The notes under the pieces are model-generated. The model was not told the DNA's origin. It saw only the letters and a list, made by a program, of their open reading frames with translations, and did not search any database. A stretch of 64,000 nucleotides of DNA. Origin: Treponema sp. Lineage in GTDB: Bacteria > Spirochaetota > Spirochaetia > Treponematales > Treponemataceae. Shown piece after piece: positions 42,589 through 51,045 of the stretch. The stretch covers positions 124,001-188,000 of the forward strand of contig JAGBGX010000009.1 in the NCBI GenBank assembly GCA_017935745.1, in the 5' to 3' direction. Position 1 is the stretch's first letter. Each line of letters starts with the position of its first letter. Position numbers and translations under genes: made by a program.

Positions 42589-42606
42589 TTTTCCTCTTCC
42601 TTTTTT

Positions 42607-42903
42607 TTACAGTTCTGGATTTTTGAACGGTTGCCATAAACTAAAATTATGACAACTGCCATCATTAGGGCATCCTGTTTTGCTTCGACGACAATTAGAG
42701 CAATTTCGATTTTCAACCTGTTTTTTTAGTTTTGCGTTTTGCTTCAGAATGTAAGTTATTATGTTGCAAAGAGCAGCTTTCGATACGATTGTTGCTCTAG
42801 TAGCCATCACTTTTTCAATTACGCATTTTTTTTCGTCTTCAGAAATATTTGGATTTAACAAAAAACACAGGCTTGTTTTTTGGTTGACTTCTTCTCTAGT
42901 CAT
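42607..42903 (-). CDS. hypothetical phage protein with Cys cluster
   Basis: A 98-aa protein. The helical N-terminus is followed by NCSNCRRSKTGCPNDGSCHN, four regularly spaced Cys plus His that could bind zinc. In the early-type reverse block. Function unknown. Confidence 0.6.
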   Translation of the reverse strand: MTREEVNQKTSLCFLLNPNISEDEKKCVIEKVMATRATIVSKAALCNIITYILKQNAKLKKQVENRNCSNCRRSKTGCPNDGSCHNFSLWQPFKNPEL

Positions 42904-42921
42904 TTTATTTGCTCCTAAAAA

Positions 42922-43362
42922 TTAAAATATATCCATTTCACCGTTTGAATCATCTAGGTCTGAATCCCAATCTGGTTCTTCCGGCGGCTGTGTGTAGGTT
43001 GGCGGTCGCTGCTTAAATTGTGTTGCGGGGCCGTTTGTCTGCGTTTTTTCTGCGCTATCACCAAACAAAGTGCCGTCATTCTGCTGCTGGGTTGGCGCGG
43101 TTTCATTCAAAGTTTGCAAGCCCTGTTCAGACAATTTTACATTGAAGAAAACAAGTTCCGGGTAGTTGTTTATCTTCTTCTGGCGGTAGTCAATTTCGCG
43201 ATAATCACGTTTTAACAAGCGTACAAACTTATTGCGGGTCAAGGCTTCTTTGCTTTCATCTGAAAGTCCATAGTATTTCAAATAACATTCATAAGCCTTT
43301 TGAACTTCTGTATAGATTCCACCGGACAAATCAAATACCAGACAGTCATGTAAAATATACAA
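42922..43362 (-). pseudogene. C-terminal remnant of a phage primase/helicase-like protein
   Basis: A 146-aa frame without an ATG and with no ribosome site. ILHDCLVFDLSGGIYTEVQKAYECYLKYYG and RNKFVRLLKRDYREIDYRQK resemble the C-terminal winged-helix region of D5/P4-type primase-helicases; the tail is low-complexity and acidic. The frame runs upstream into the 3' flank of GrpB, so the 5' part appears cut off at the prophage edge (about 43363-43393). Confidence 0.5.
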
Positions 43363-43393
43363 AAAAACATCATAATAGCAATGATAAAGTTTA

Positions 43394-43867
43394 CTAATGT
43401 TTTAGTGCGTGTTGAATAAAATTATGTTTGTGTGCTGTGTATTCTTCCCGGCGGTCGGCATATTCTTTGTATAGCTTTGTTTTCAGATTTTCATACTCTT
43501 TTGCTACAAGCGGATGTGAATTAAGATAATCACGAAATTTTATATAGTTTCGCCATTCTGTACTTTCTGCTTTGACAACGTGAATAAAATGTGTTTGAAG
43601 TTTGCTCGTTCCGTCATAATACCCACCGCAGGCGTAGAGAAGTTGCCGAACGTCTATTGCAGTAAAATCAATTTCACCGCGCAAGATATTATCCTTATCG
43701 TCCATAGCATAACGGTAATAAAAACCGTGTCCTTCAAACTCACGGTTAAAGCATAAAATATCGGAAAAATCGGCAACAGCAACGGCAATATCAATTATCG
43801 GTTTTGTCTTTATGCTCTTTATTGAAGTACTTCCGACGTGTTCTATTTCTATTGCAACATTCCCCAA
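43394..43867 (-). pseudogene. GrpB (UPF0157) family protein, 5'-truncated
   Basis: The frame covers the GrpB nucleotidyltransferase-like domain from IEIEHVGSTSIKSIKTKPII (active-site G-S-T and DIAVAV) to the C-terminus. Full proteins begin 25-30 residues earlier. Only a TTG is available and a stop lies just upstream, so the N-terminus is missing. The break coincides with a GTAAAGT/ACTTTAC palindrome at 43883. Confidence 0.65.
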
Positions 43868-43882
43868 AATATCTTTGAGTAT

Positions 43883-43897
43883 GTAAAGTTACTTTAC
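43883..43897. repeat. 15-bp palindrome of the ACTTTAC heptamer family
   Basis: GTAAAGTTACTTTAC, perfect around a central T. The same heptamer is clustered at 8635-8822 near the left end of the prophage. Confidence 0.55.
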
Positions 43898-44031
43898 CAC
43901 GTTCTAAACCTATCATCTTTTTTTAGTATGACGTTTTAGCAATGACAAGTCAAATTTATTCCTCCCCACCACCAAAACACTTTGATTATATTTTACAAGA
44001 CTTTAAATCCGGCAGATGGTATACAGTCGGT

Positions 44032-44850
44032 ATGAAAAACGAAACACGGAAAATGTGTTATGACGAGGATTTGCAGGTCGAGGCATGTCGTTTCGAGGGA
44101 ATCATGCAGCCGTTTCCTGTTCATTTCCACAGCTATTATGTCATCGGCTTTGTCGAAAGCGGCGGCCGTTATCTGACGTGCGGGAACGCCGGCTGTTCCG
44201 TCGGGGCGGGCGACGTGCTGGTGTTCAATCCGCAGGACAATCATGCCTGCACGCAAGCCGACGGCGGAACGCTTGACTACCGTTCATTCAACATCAAGCC
44301 TGAAGTAATGGGCAGGCTTGCAAAAGAAATTACAGGCCGGCAGTTCGCTGTGAGATTTCATAAGAACGTAATCCGCGATGCCGGACTGTTTTTGTCGTTG
44401 CGCAGGCTGCACGAAATGGTGATGTCCGGAAGCACAGAATTTGAAAAAAGCGAACTGCTTTTGCTTGCCGTTGAGCAGCTTATTCAGGAATGCGGCGAGC
44501 CGTTTGACAATTCCGTCGCGGAATATAACGCCGAAATCGAAAAAGCGTGTTCCTACATGCAGCAGCATTTTGCGGAACATATTTCCCTCGGCACAATATG
44601 CGAAGCAACGTCATTGAGCAAGGCGACGCTCATCCGTGCCTTTGCAAAGTCAAAAGGAATAACCCCGTACCGCTACTTGGAAAACATACGGCTCGGCGAG
44701 GCGAAGAAACGCTTGGAGCAAGGAGCGTCGCCCGCCGACGCGGCGTTCTCGACGGGATTTTCGGATCAGGCGCACTTCACCAATTTCTTCAGGAACTACA
44801 TCGGCTTAACTCCGAAGCAATACAAAGACATTTTCAAATCAAAAACCTAA
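44032..44850 (+). CDS. AraC-family transcriptional regulator
   Basis: A 272-aa protein from this start: an N-terminal cupin (GIMQPFPVHFHSYYVIGFVESG; GDVLVFNPQDNHACTQ) and a C-terminal AraC double helix-turn-helix (ISLGTICEATSLSKATLIRA; DAAFSTGFSDQAHFTNFFRN). An ATG at 43942 could add 30 residues, but homologues start near the cupin. AraC proteins of this type are typically encoded beside a DUF2000 gene, as here, and may respond to a small ligand. Confidence 0.88.
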   Translation: MKNETRKMCYDEDLQVEACRFEGIMQPFPVHFHSYYVIGFVESGGRYLTCGNAGCSVGAGDVLVFNPQDNHACTQADGGTLDYRSFNIKPEVMGRLAKEITGRQFAVRFHKNVIRDAGLFLSLRRLHEMVMSGSTEFEKSELLLLAVEQLIQECGEPFDNSVAEYNAEIEKACSYMQQHFAEHISLGTICEATSLSKATLIRAFAKSKGITPYRYLENIRLGEAKKRLEQGASPADAAFSTGFSDQAHFTNFFRNYIGLTPKQYKDIFKSKT

Positions 44851-44866
44851 TCGGGAGCAAACAGCA

Positions 44867-45289
44867 ATGGAAAGCGAAAACATAAAATGCGTAATGGTGA
44901 TGGACGGAACTTTGCCGCGCGGAATCATAGCGAACGCCGCCGCCATCATGGGCATCACCGTGGGCAAACTCATGCCGCAGGCGGTCGGGCGGAACGTAAC
45001 GGACAAGGACGGGATCGAGCATCTGGGAATTATCGAATTTCCCGTTCCCATTCTTACGGGCAGCAAAGAATGCATAAAGGCACTGCGGCAAAAACTGTCC
45101 GGCCCGGATTTCAGCGGTATAACGACGGTCGATTTTTCCGGCCTGGCGCAGGGCTGTAAAACGTATGCGGAATATATCAGCAAAATGGCAGATACATTTG
45201 AAGGCGACCTCGCTTATTTCGGCATAGCACTGTGCGGAAACAAAAAGAAAATAAACAGGCTGACGGGCAGCCTTCCGCTGCTCGGATAA
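44867..45289 (+). CDS. DUF2000 family protein
   Basis: A 140-aa protein: CVMVMDGTLPRGIIANAAAI followed by MGITVGKLMPQ, and EFPVPILTGSKECIKALRQK. It matches DUF2000, a family without known reaction. The ribosome site CGGGAG lies 16 nt after the AraC gene, so they form an operon. Confidence 0.85.
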   Translation: MESENIKCVMVMDGTLPRGIIANAAAIMGITVGKLMPQAVGRNVTDKDGIEHLGIIEFPVPILTGSKECIKALRQKLSGPDFSGITTVDFSGLAQGCKTYAEYISKMADTFEGDLAYFGIALCGNKKKINRLTGSLPLLG

Positions 45290-45313
45290 TACATCGCAAA
45301 TTGAGGTTCTGAT

Positions 45314-45802
45314 ATGACTATTGAGCGCATAAAGGAAAGTGAAACGGACGAAACGAGCGGAATGATTTTGCGGGCGCGAAGAAATTCTGTTTTGGCAGAA
45401 TACTATCCTCCGCAGTCGGAGCATCTTACAATTACAGCGGACGAGCTTAAACGCGATATTGCGGACAAAGCGGAAAGCGGCCATTTGTACGTCGTGAAAG
45501 AAAACGGAGCGATAATCGGCTGCGGCGGCATCAGCCCGTATTCAGGGAGCCTCGCAGAAAGCCGCATACATACCATCTTTGTCGAGCCTGCGCACGAAAG
45601 GCAAGGCGTCGGCAGGCAGCTTATAGAATTTTTAGAAAATGACGAGTATGCGACGCGGGCAAGGAAAATCGTTATATATTCCGCACTATCCGCAATCCCG
45701 TTCTACCGCAAGTTAGGCTACGAGCACAAAAACGGAGAGCTGCACTTCACGGACGGAACGTTCCTTCTCGAAAAGTGCATTGGAAATTCGGCGGAAAGCT
45801 GA
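45314..45802 (+). CDS. GNAT-family N-acetyltransferase
   Basis: A 162-aa GNAT protein with the acetyl-CoA-binding motif in EPAHERQGVGRQLIEFLEND and the C-terminal YSALSAIPFYRKLGYEHKN. Substrate unknown. It is 24 nt after DUF2000 with TGAGGTT upstream, so co-transcription with the AraC-DUF2000 pair is likely. Confidence 0.9.
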   Translation: MTIERIKESETDETSGMILRARRNSVLAEYYPPQSEHLTITADELKRDIADKAESGHLYVVKENGAIIGCGGISPYSGSLAESRIHTIFVEPAHERQGVGRQLIEFLENDEYATRARKIVIYSALSAIPFYRKLGYEHKNGELHFTDGTFLLEKCIGNSAES

Positions 45803-45868
45803 ACGGGGAGGGGAAAAAGTACAATGACTTTGTGCGCCGCCTGCTCTGGCCGATGATAAAAACTTCCC

Positions 45869-46084
45869 CTATCTCCGCTCCACCGCCCTTGCCGGGCAGA
45901 CTTCCGCACAGTTTCCGCACCGCAGGCAGTGTTCCTGCTGAATGAGTGCCGCACCGTCCGGCTTCCGCCCGATACAGTTCTGCGGACACACCGAAAGGCA
46001 CGCACCGCAGCCCGTACATCGTTCCGTTATCCAATATCCGGCAGGCGTGTCCGTACCTCCGCCGAACGAAAACAAAAAACATTC
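45869..46084 (-). pseudogene. ferredoxin half of a split PNPOx-ferredoxin gene
   Basis: ECFLFSFGGGTDTPAGYWIT then CTGCGACLSVCPQNCIG and HCLRCGNCAEVCPARAVERR: two 4Fe-4S clusters. In related genes this directly continues a pyridoxamine-phosphate-oxidase-like domain. Here a 156-bp repeat element separates it from that domain at 46234-46650. Confidence 0.75.
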
Positions 46085-46239
46085 CTTAAAATTGCACACC
46101 GCAGGAAATTTCAATTTCCGAGGATTGCAATTCCCGTGTGCGAAAGCAACTTGTTGCAACGCACACACGTAAATAAGACAGTTTCGCAAGAAACTGTCAG
46201 TTAAAGTAAGCCGTGCTATTTTAACGGCTTGCTTTAACA
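46084..46239. mobile_element. multi-hairpin repeat element E1 inserted in a gene
   Basis: 156 bp from CCTTAAAATTGCAC to CTTTAACA with four consecutive hairpins. Stems include GTGTGCG/CGCACAC around GCAACTTGTTGC, ACAGTTTC/GAAACTGT, and GTTAAAGTAAGCCG with its near complement. It shares loops and order with E2 at 50022-50174 but not stem sequences. Near-identical heptamers AACATTC (46078) and AACACTC (46236) flank it, suggesting target duplication. It breaks the PNPOx-ferredoxin frame. Confidence 0.75.
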
Positions 46240-46650
46240 CTCGACCGGCTTTTTGGAAAGGTCAAACCATTCGCCGCTTCCCTCGCAGATACAGAAAACC
46301 GTCAGTGCCGAACGCGACTCTTCCGTCGGATAAATTTCATACATATACGGATTTTTTTCAAGCAGCCGCCCGAGCCGATCCGTTCCGACTTCCTTCGCCA
46401 CGCCCCGCACCGAAACAGCAACGCATGACATCGTGTGTCCGCCCGTAATTCCCGTAAGCGAAACGAACCCGCCCGCCGCAAGCCGCCGGTACAAACTTTT
46501 TCCGCGAGCAGTCAGAAAGTACAGCCCGCCCTCATCGCAGTCCATAATGTCAACCGCACACGTCGCCGGCCGTCCGGCCTCATCGTTCACCGCCATCACA
46601 ACCGTGTGGATTTTTTCCTGCAAAAACAAAAGCACGTCGTTTCCTTCCAT
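46234..46650 (-). pseudogene. PNPOx-like half of a split flavoprotein-ferredoxin gene
   Basis: A 138-aa pyridoxamine-5'-phosphate-oxidase-like (FMN-binding split barrel) domain: KIHTVVMAVNDEAGRPATCA, GLYFLTARGKSLYRRLAAGG, GEWFDLSKKPVEC then stop. The stop codon is formed by the inserted repeat. Reading on past the repeat restores the ferredoxin half. The truncated protein may still fold. Confidence 0.75.
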
Positions 46651-46749
46651 AAAATATATCCTCCGCGATTTTCAGTCACTCCGATTTTTTCCGGGCGGCT
46701 TGCTGCTACGCTTCCGCACCGCCCGACAAATACTTTATCCAAAAGCGGA

Positions 46750-47310
46750 TTATTTATCTTTTCTGACTTCTTCCAGTGTTTTTATGAATGTAAAAACAGA
46801 ACTGTAATTTTTTGAATTCTCTTTCTTGGATTCCATATTCGCAACCGCTTCCAGCCGCTTGTTCCACAGAGCGGATTCTTGTGCCTGTGTAAATGTTCCT
46901 TTTCTGTAGTTTTCCCAGTCAGGCATTTTTTTCAGTTCCTTTACGCACAAATCACCTGAAAGTTCTGTTTCTTCCGGCTTTTTATAATGAGAAATAAACC
47001 AAATCTCAATGCACGGATTGCTTATCAGCCGGATTCCATCGCAGTTGCCCACGTTTTCTAAAACGTCCGGCACATCTCCGTCATACAAAAGAAATGTCGT
47101 GATTGAGCTTTCAGAACCGCCGAGTTCATTTTTATACCGGTCAATGATTTTCTGAGAAATTTTACTTCCGATGATTTTAGGAACAATTTTTATCGGAAGC
47201 CTGTAATTCTGCCGCAGGAAATTCACATAGCTTTCTTCTGTTTCGCCTTCGCACAGGACAAGGAACTGCGGACGCATTTTTCTTGGATTTGATTTTCGTT
47301 CCCTCGCCAT
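46750..47310 (-). CDS. RloB-family protein (AbiLii-like)
   Basis: A 186-aa RloB domain protein: RPQFLVLCEGETEESYVNFL (TOPRIM-like acidic motif), LLYDGDVPDVLEN, ISNPCIEIWFISHYKKPE. It is paired with an AAA ATPase 2 nt upstream, as in RloA-RloB and lactococcal AbiL phage-defence pairs. Probable nuclease effector controlled by the ATPase. Confidence 0.85.
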   Translation of the reverse strand: MARERKSNPRKMRPQFLVLCEGETEESYVNFLRQNYRLPIKIVPKIIGSKISQKIIDRYKNELGGSESSITTFLLYDGDVPDVLENVGNCDGIRLISNPCIEIWFISHYKKPEETELSGDLCVKELKKMPDWENYRKGTFTQAQESALWNKRLEAVANMESKKENSKNYSSVFTFIKTLEEVRKDK

Positions 47311-47312
47311 AT

Positions 47313-48584
47313 TTATTCCCCGAGAAGATTTTTAATGGTCGAAACAGAAGAGTTGATATACGGAACGGCGTCAAATCTTCCTTGCAGATAGCATTTTTCG
47401 GCGTCCATATTCTCTCTAAAATCCTTAAAATCGAACAGAGAATAAACTTCCGTAGAGCCGTCATCCTTCTTGTTTGTAAAAAGAATCTGGTCTCTTCTCA
47501 TTTTTTTTATGTCCAAAAGATTTGTGTTGTGGCTTGTAAACAAAATTTGTGCTGAGGCGGAAGCGTTCACCATATCAAGAACAAACTGTGCCAGTTCTGT
47601 ATGCAAGCTGGCATCGAATTCGTCAAGGATAAGCGCCTTTCCGTTTTTGCAGACATCGAGCAGCAGAAGCAGCAGATTAAAAATTTGAATTGTTCCGGCA
47701 GACTCTTCTCCTTCAAGATGGAACTGAACGTCAGGATTTCGTTTGTGTGTCGTATAGAAATTGATTACTTCTGCAACTTGCGTAACCGTATTCGACTGAA
47801 CCGGAATACCGTTTCTTGTTATATGCGGAACAACCGAAAACAGCGGCGTTCTTTCGATTCTTACATTTATGTCTGTAATATCGCTGTCCGCCATTTTCAG
47901 TGCTTTTAAAATCAACTCTTTATTCTGTCTAAAAAGTTCAACCGCGTATTTTCCCGAAAGCTGCGGCAATCCGATAAAAAGTTCCGTTCTGAAATAGTTG
48001 TAGATTTTTTTTGCCAGCTCTCTGTCCATCTGGCTCGCCCGGCTGATAAAAAGCGTGTTGCGTCCGACGCTTTGCGCAACATCCATCGGCTTTATAAAAT
48101 GCCCTTCGCTGAAACTGTAGATTTCTGATTTTGAAAGCCCCGTACCTTCTTTTCTTGTAAAAATTTTCGCCTTCCGTTTTCCCGGATAGTAATATAATTC
48201 TTCGCTCAATATTTTATTTCTTGTAAGCGTAAATGAATATTCATATTCTGTGCCGTTCGCTATAAAATCGATAAAAAAAGAACTCGGTTTTTGCATATAT
48301 CCGTCGAATTTAAAAGGCATAAAATTAAAAACCGCCCCTTCGTTGTTCTGATGCGAGTCAAGTATCAACTGTCTGCAAAACAGTGCCGCTTTTAATATGC
48401 TCGACTTGCCGGACGCATTCGGCCCGAAAAGCCCCTGAACTTTAAGCAAGGTTTCATCATTTGCTGAAAATATATTGTCCGTTAATTCTTTAGATTTTGC
48501 CGTGTTGATGCTGCCCGCCTTGAAATCAATGCAAACTTCATCCTTAATAGAGAAAAAATTTGAAAATCTCATTTCAACAAGCAT
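47313..48584 (-). CDS. AAA ATPase, RloA/AbiLi-like
   Basis: A 423-aa ABC/AAA_15-type ATPase with Walker A GPNASGKSSIL near the N-terminus, the late Walker B LILDEFDASLHTELAQFVLD and sensor ILFTSHNTNLLD. Starts MLVEMRFSNFFSIKDEV, the usual beginning of this family; AGAGG precedes ATG 48584. Acts with RloB in predicted phage defence. Confidence 0.88.
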   Translation of the reverse strand: MLVEMRFSNFFSIKDEVCIDFKAGSINTAKSKELTDNIFSANDETLLKVQGLFGPNASGKSSILKAALFCRQLILDSHQNNEGAVFNFMPFKFDGYMQKPSSFFIDFIANGTEYEYSFTLTRNKILSEELYYYPGKRKAKIFTRKEGTGLSKSEIYSFSEGHFIKPMDVAQSVGRNTLFISRASQMDRELAKKIYNYFRTELFIGLPQLSGKYAVELFRQNKELILKALKMADSDITDINVRIERTPLFSVVPHITRNGIPVQSNTVTQVAEVINFYTTHKRNPDVQFHLEGEESAGTIQIFNLLLLLLDVCKNGKALILDEFDASLHTELAQFVLDMVNASASAQILFTSHNTNLLDIKKMRRDQILFTNKKDDGSTEVYSLFDFKDFRENMDAEKCYLQGRFDAVPYINSSVSTIKNLLGE

Positions 48585-48697
48585 AAACACCTCTTGTTTG
48601 TAGCATTACTACAAAAATAACAGTTTTATCGGAAATAATCAAGATTAAGAACAAAGCAGCTTGCCTCAAGACGGGGAGAAGTACGGTTTTCTTTTCC

Positions 48698-48860
48698 GGG
48701 CGGCTTTTTATTCCGGTCGCAACCTGCGGTTGCTCACTCCACAAAAATCAGGCTTTCCGGGGTTCCGCTGTCGCTCCAGCCGCTTCCCTCACTCGCTCAC
48801 GCTCGTTCAGTCCAGTGGCAGCCTACGGCTCCCCTCCAATCCTTGCCGCAGTCCACCGTC
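48698..48860. repeat. GGGCGGC-type intergenic repeat, copy 1
   Basis: The non-coding gap 48585-48943 holds a repeat beginning GGGCGGCTTTTT, with AAAATCAGGCTTTCCG, a variable middle and ending CAATCCTTGCCGCAGTCCAC. The same landmarks recur at 49858-50200 and reversed at 59487-59600. Confidence 0.7.
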
Positions 48861-48943
48861 CAACCCGCCGCGCGTCTCCCAAACCCGCAGAATCTTCCGC
48901 ACGGGCAATGCCCATGCGGAAGTACCGCCCGAACCGACGCGCC

Positions 48944-49813
48944 TTACTCCGGAAAAAAAGCGGCGGCTGTCATTTCAAGGTAATTCTTTCCCTCATACCC
49001 GGGGAACGCCGCCTCTGCCGCCTGCACGAATTCCGCCCGGCTTTCAGTAGCCCCGGCAAGCTCCATCAGTTTTTCCACGTAGGCAATCTTCTCGCTCACC
49101 GCGTCCTGCCCTTCGACGCCAGCATGGGAAGACAGGATGAAGCGGTAGCCGCCATTCTGGTACGAGCGCAGCGTTTCAAGCAGGGACGAAGCGTCCGCCC
49201 GTGAGCCGATAATCGAATGGACATATTTTCCGAGCATGTGCGTGTAGATTGCATTCGCCGCAGGAATCGCCACATCGAACGAAGAGCCGCGGTCGAACAC
49301 CACAAAATCAATCCCGGCGACTTTGTTCTTTCCGCCGTGCAGAATGTTCGCAATCCGGGCAAGCTCCTCGCCGCGGAATTCCGGGCCGTACACCTGAAAC
49401 AGCTGCGCCGTAATTCCGTTCGCCGCGCCGGACTCCACCGACTTCCGCGCGCCGTCTGTTCCCCACACGCGCACATCACGCACATACGCGCCGCCCGCCG
49501 CATGGTCGCTGATGATGACGTCGTTCATCGGCTTTCCCAGCGAATCCGCATACGCCTTCCATTCCGCAAGGTTCACATCGAACGACGGAAGCTCAATTCC
49601 CACGACCGCCTTTTTTCCTTCCACAAGAAACGCAGCGTCCGCCATCGCATCCCCGGTATTGTAGGCGTGCAGACGCACCTTCCCGAAGTCGTACACCGTA
49701 ACCGTTCCCGCCGAAAGCCTCTTCTCCTCGCCGGCAGGCTTCCGCCCGTCCGCAGCAAACGCCCGCACGGACACCATGCAAATCACCATCAAAAAAAACA
49801 ATCTCGCCTTCAT
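48944..49813 (-). CDS. exported MBL-fold-like hypothetical protein
   Basis: A 289-aa protein with a signal peptide (MKARLFFLMVICMVSVRAFA). The rest parallels the protein at 51046: TVTVYDFGKVRLHAYNTGDA against EVNVFDFGGVKLHAYKTND, and LEMTAAAFF against LDMTAGMFF at the end. The pattern suggests a metallo-beta-lactamase-like fold, but the HxHxDH metal site is not seen, so activity is doubtful. Substrate unknown. Confidence 0.65.
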   Translation of the reverse strand: MKARLFFLMVICMVSVRAFAADGRKPAGEEKRLSAGTVTVYDFGKVRLHAYNTGDAMADAAFLVEGKKAVVGIELPSFDVNLAEWKAYADSLGKPMNDVIISDHAAGGAYVRDVRVWGTDGARKSVESGAANGITAQLFQVYGPEFRGEELARIANILHGGKNKVAGIDFVVFDRGSSFDVAIPAANAIYTHMLGKYVHSIIGSRADASSLLETLRSYQNGGYRFILSSHAGVEGQDAVSEKIAYVEKLMELAGATESRAEFVQAAEAAFPGYEGKNYLEMTAAAFFPE

Positions 49814-49857
49814 TTTTTCCTCCATAAAAGATAAATAAAAAATCAGTCAGAATTTCT

Positions 49858-50200
49858 GGGCGGCTTTTGCTCCGTTGCACTTCGCAAAACCAGGCTTTCG
49901 TCGCAAATCTTCGATTTGCTTACCGAGTTTTTCTCTGAAAAACTCGCGGCGTAAATTTTTCCGACTAACCGCAGCTCATCCCTGCGGTTGCTCACTCCGG
50001 GACTGCCTGCGGCAGCCGCTTCCTTAAAATCGCACGATGAAAAGAATTTCAATTTTTTCATCGTGCGATTTGTTCGCGGCAAGCAACTTGTTGCGTCGCG
50101 AACAGTGGATACATAGTTTGCTCTGCAAACTATAGTTAGAATGCGGCGCGCTATTTCAGCGACGCATTCTAACATCAATCCTTGCCGCAGTCCACCGCCC
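49858..50200. repeat. GGGCGGC-type intergenic repeat, copy 2, interrupted by element E2
   Basis: The gap 49814-50256 contains this repeat. Between its landmarks are hairpins (CGCAAATC/GATTTGC; GAGTTTTTC/GAAAAACTC; CCGCAG/CTGCGG) and the E2 element, inserted before CAATCCTTGCCGCAGTCCAC. Confidence 0.7.
50022..50174. mobile_element. multi-hairpin repeat element E2
   Basis: 153 bp, from CCTTAAAATCGCAC to TTCTAACA. Four hairpins in the same order as E1: a 17-bp stem (AAATCGCACGATGAAAA) around GAATTTCAATT; GTTCGCG/CGCGAAC around GCAACTTGTTGC; ATAGTTTGC/GCAAACTAT; GTTAGAATGCG/CGCATTCTAAC. Loop sequences match E1 while stems differ in a compensated way. Confidence 0.75.
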
Positions 50201-50256
50201 AAAGCCGTTCCGCCCGACAAAGGAACGCACGCCAAACTCGCCGCTCAGCCGTGCCG

Positions 50257-50895
50257 TTATTTTCCGATTACCGAAAACCGTTTTTGAACATTGTCCGCGT
50301 TCTCGATTTCGTCAATCATCGCGATTGCGTAGTCGGCATAGCTGATTTCGCTCACGCCCTTTTCGTTGACAAAATATTCTTCGCCGCCGAGAACATATTC
50401 GCCTGTCCTCGCTCCGTCCGCAACAAAATTGCCCACCGGAGAAAGGTACGTCCATTTCACATCGCCGCGAGTGCGAAGATGCTTCAACGCTTTGTCGTGA
50501 GCCGCCGCCACCGGCTTGAAAATGTCGGGGAAGTCGGGCAAATCTGCAACGACCGCAGTATGCTCAGGATTCACATACAGGCTTCCCGCACCGCCCACAA
50601 CAAGCAGACGAACCGAAGTCCCGCTCAGCACATCGCACAAATGCTTTGCCGCCCGGTGAATGCCGTCCACCGTATCGGCCGTCCACGCCCCGAACGCGTC
50701 GATGACGACATCAAATCCCGCGAGATCTTCCTTCGTCAAATCGAACAAATCCTTGACAACCGTTTTCGCCTTTGCGTTGGCAACCGTCTTGCCGCCGCGG
50801 ACAAAACCCGTTACCTCGTATCCGCGTGATACCGCCTCGTCCACCAAAAGTCTTCCCTGTTTTCCGGCCGCACAAATAACCGCAATCTTTTTCAT
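50257..50895 (-). CDS. NAD(P)-binding oxidoreductase, NmrA-like
   Basis: A 212-aa Rossmann-fold protein: KKIAVICAAGKQGRLLVDEA (altered GxxGxxG), DVVIDAFGAWTADTVDG, LVVGGAGSLYVNPEHTAV. Typical of small NAD(P)H-binding/NmrA-like proteins. It follows tandem TTACAAC operators shared with the MBL-like gene, so the two are probably one regulon. Confidence 0.85.
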   Translation of the reverse strand: MKKIAVICAAGKQGRLLVDEAVSRGYEVTGFVRGGKTVANAKAKTVVKDLFDLTKEDLAGFDVVIDAFGAWTADTVDGIHRAAKHLCDVLSGTSVRLLVVGGAGSLYVNPEHTAVVADLPDFPDIFKPVAAAHDKALKHLRTRGDVKWTYLSPVGNFVADGARTGEYVLGGEEYFVNEKGVSEISYADYAIAMIDEIENADNVQKRFSVIGK

Positions 50896-50920
50896 TTTAA
50901 AACCTCCAAAAAGTGTTTCT

Positions 50921-50987
50921 AGTTATAATGTTTGTCATTACAACCAAAAACGAAACGCAATTATGTGTAATACAAATGATTACAACA
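50921..50987 (-). promoter_or_regulatory. tandem operators before the oxidoreductase gene
   Basis: Two inverted-repeat sites: AGTTATAAT...ATTACAACC (50921-50945) and GTGTAAT...ATTACAACA (50965-50987), each with a 7-bp spacer. They match the sites before the gene at 51046. Consistent with an HxlR/MarR-type repressor; none is in the window. Confidence 0.6.
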
Positions 50988-51045
50988 AACACTTCTGCTT
51001 TCTACCGAAGCACGCCCAATCCGCCGCATGTTCCTTCCGCTGTCG

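Noticed and set aside
45829-46005. Plus- and minus-strand alternative frames over the ferredoxin fragment
   Set aside because: Only the frame with the two CxxCxxC clusters makes sense; others are shadows of GC-rich coding DNA.
46084-50174. E1/E2 as integron attC sites (Treponema denticola has an integron)
   Set aside because: The terminal stem reads GTT...AAC, the inverse of the AAC...GTT order of an attC; no integrase or cassette array is present.
43394-50174. CRISPR array in the repeat-rich right part
   Set aside because: Repeats are palindromic and irregularly spaced; no unit-spacer periodicity and no cas genes.
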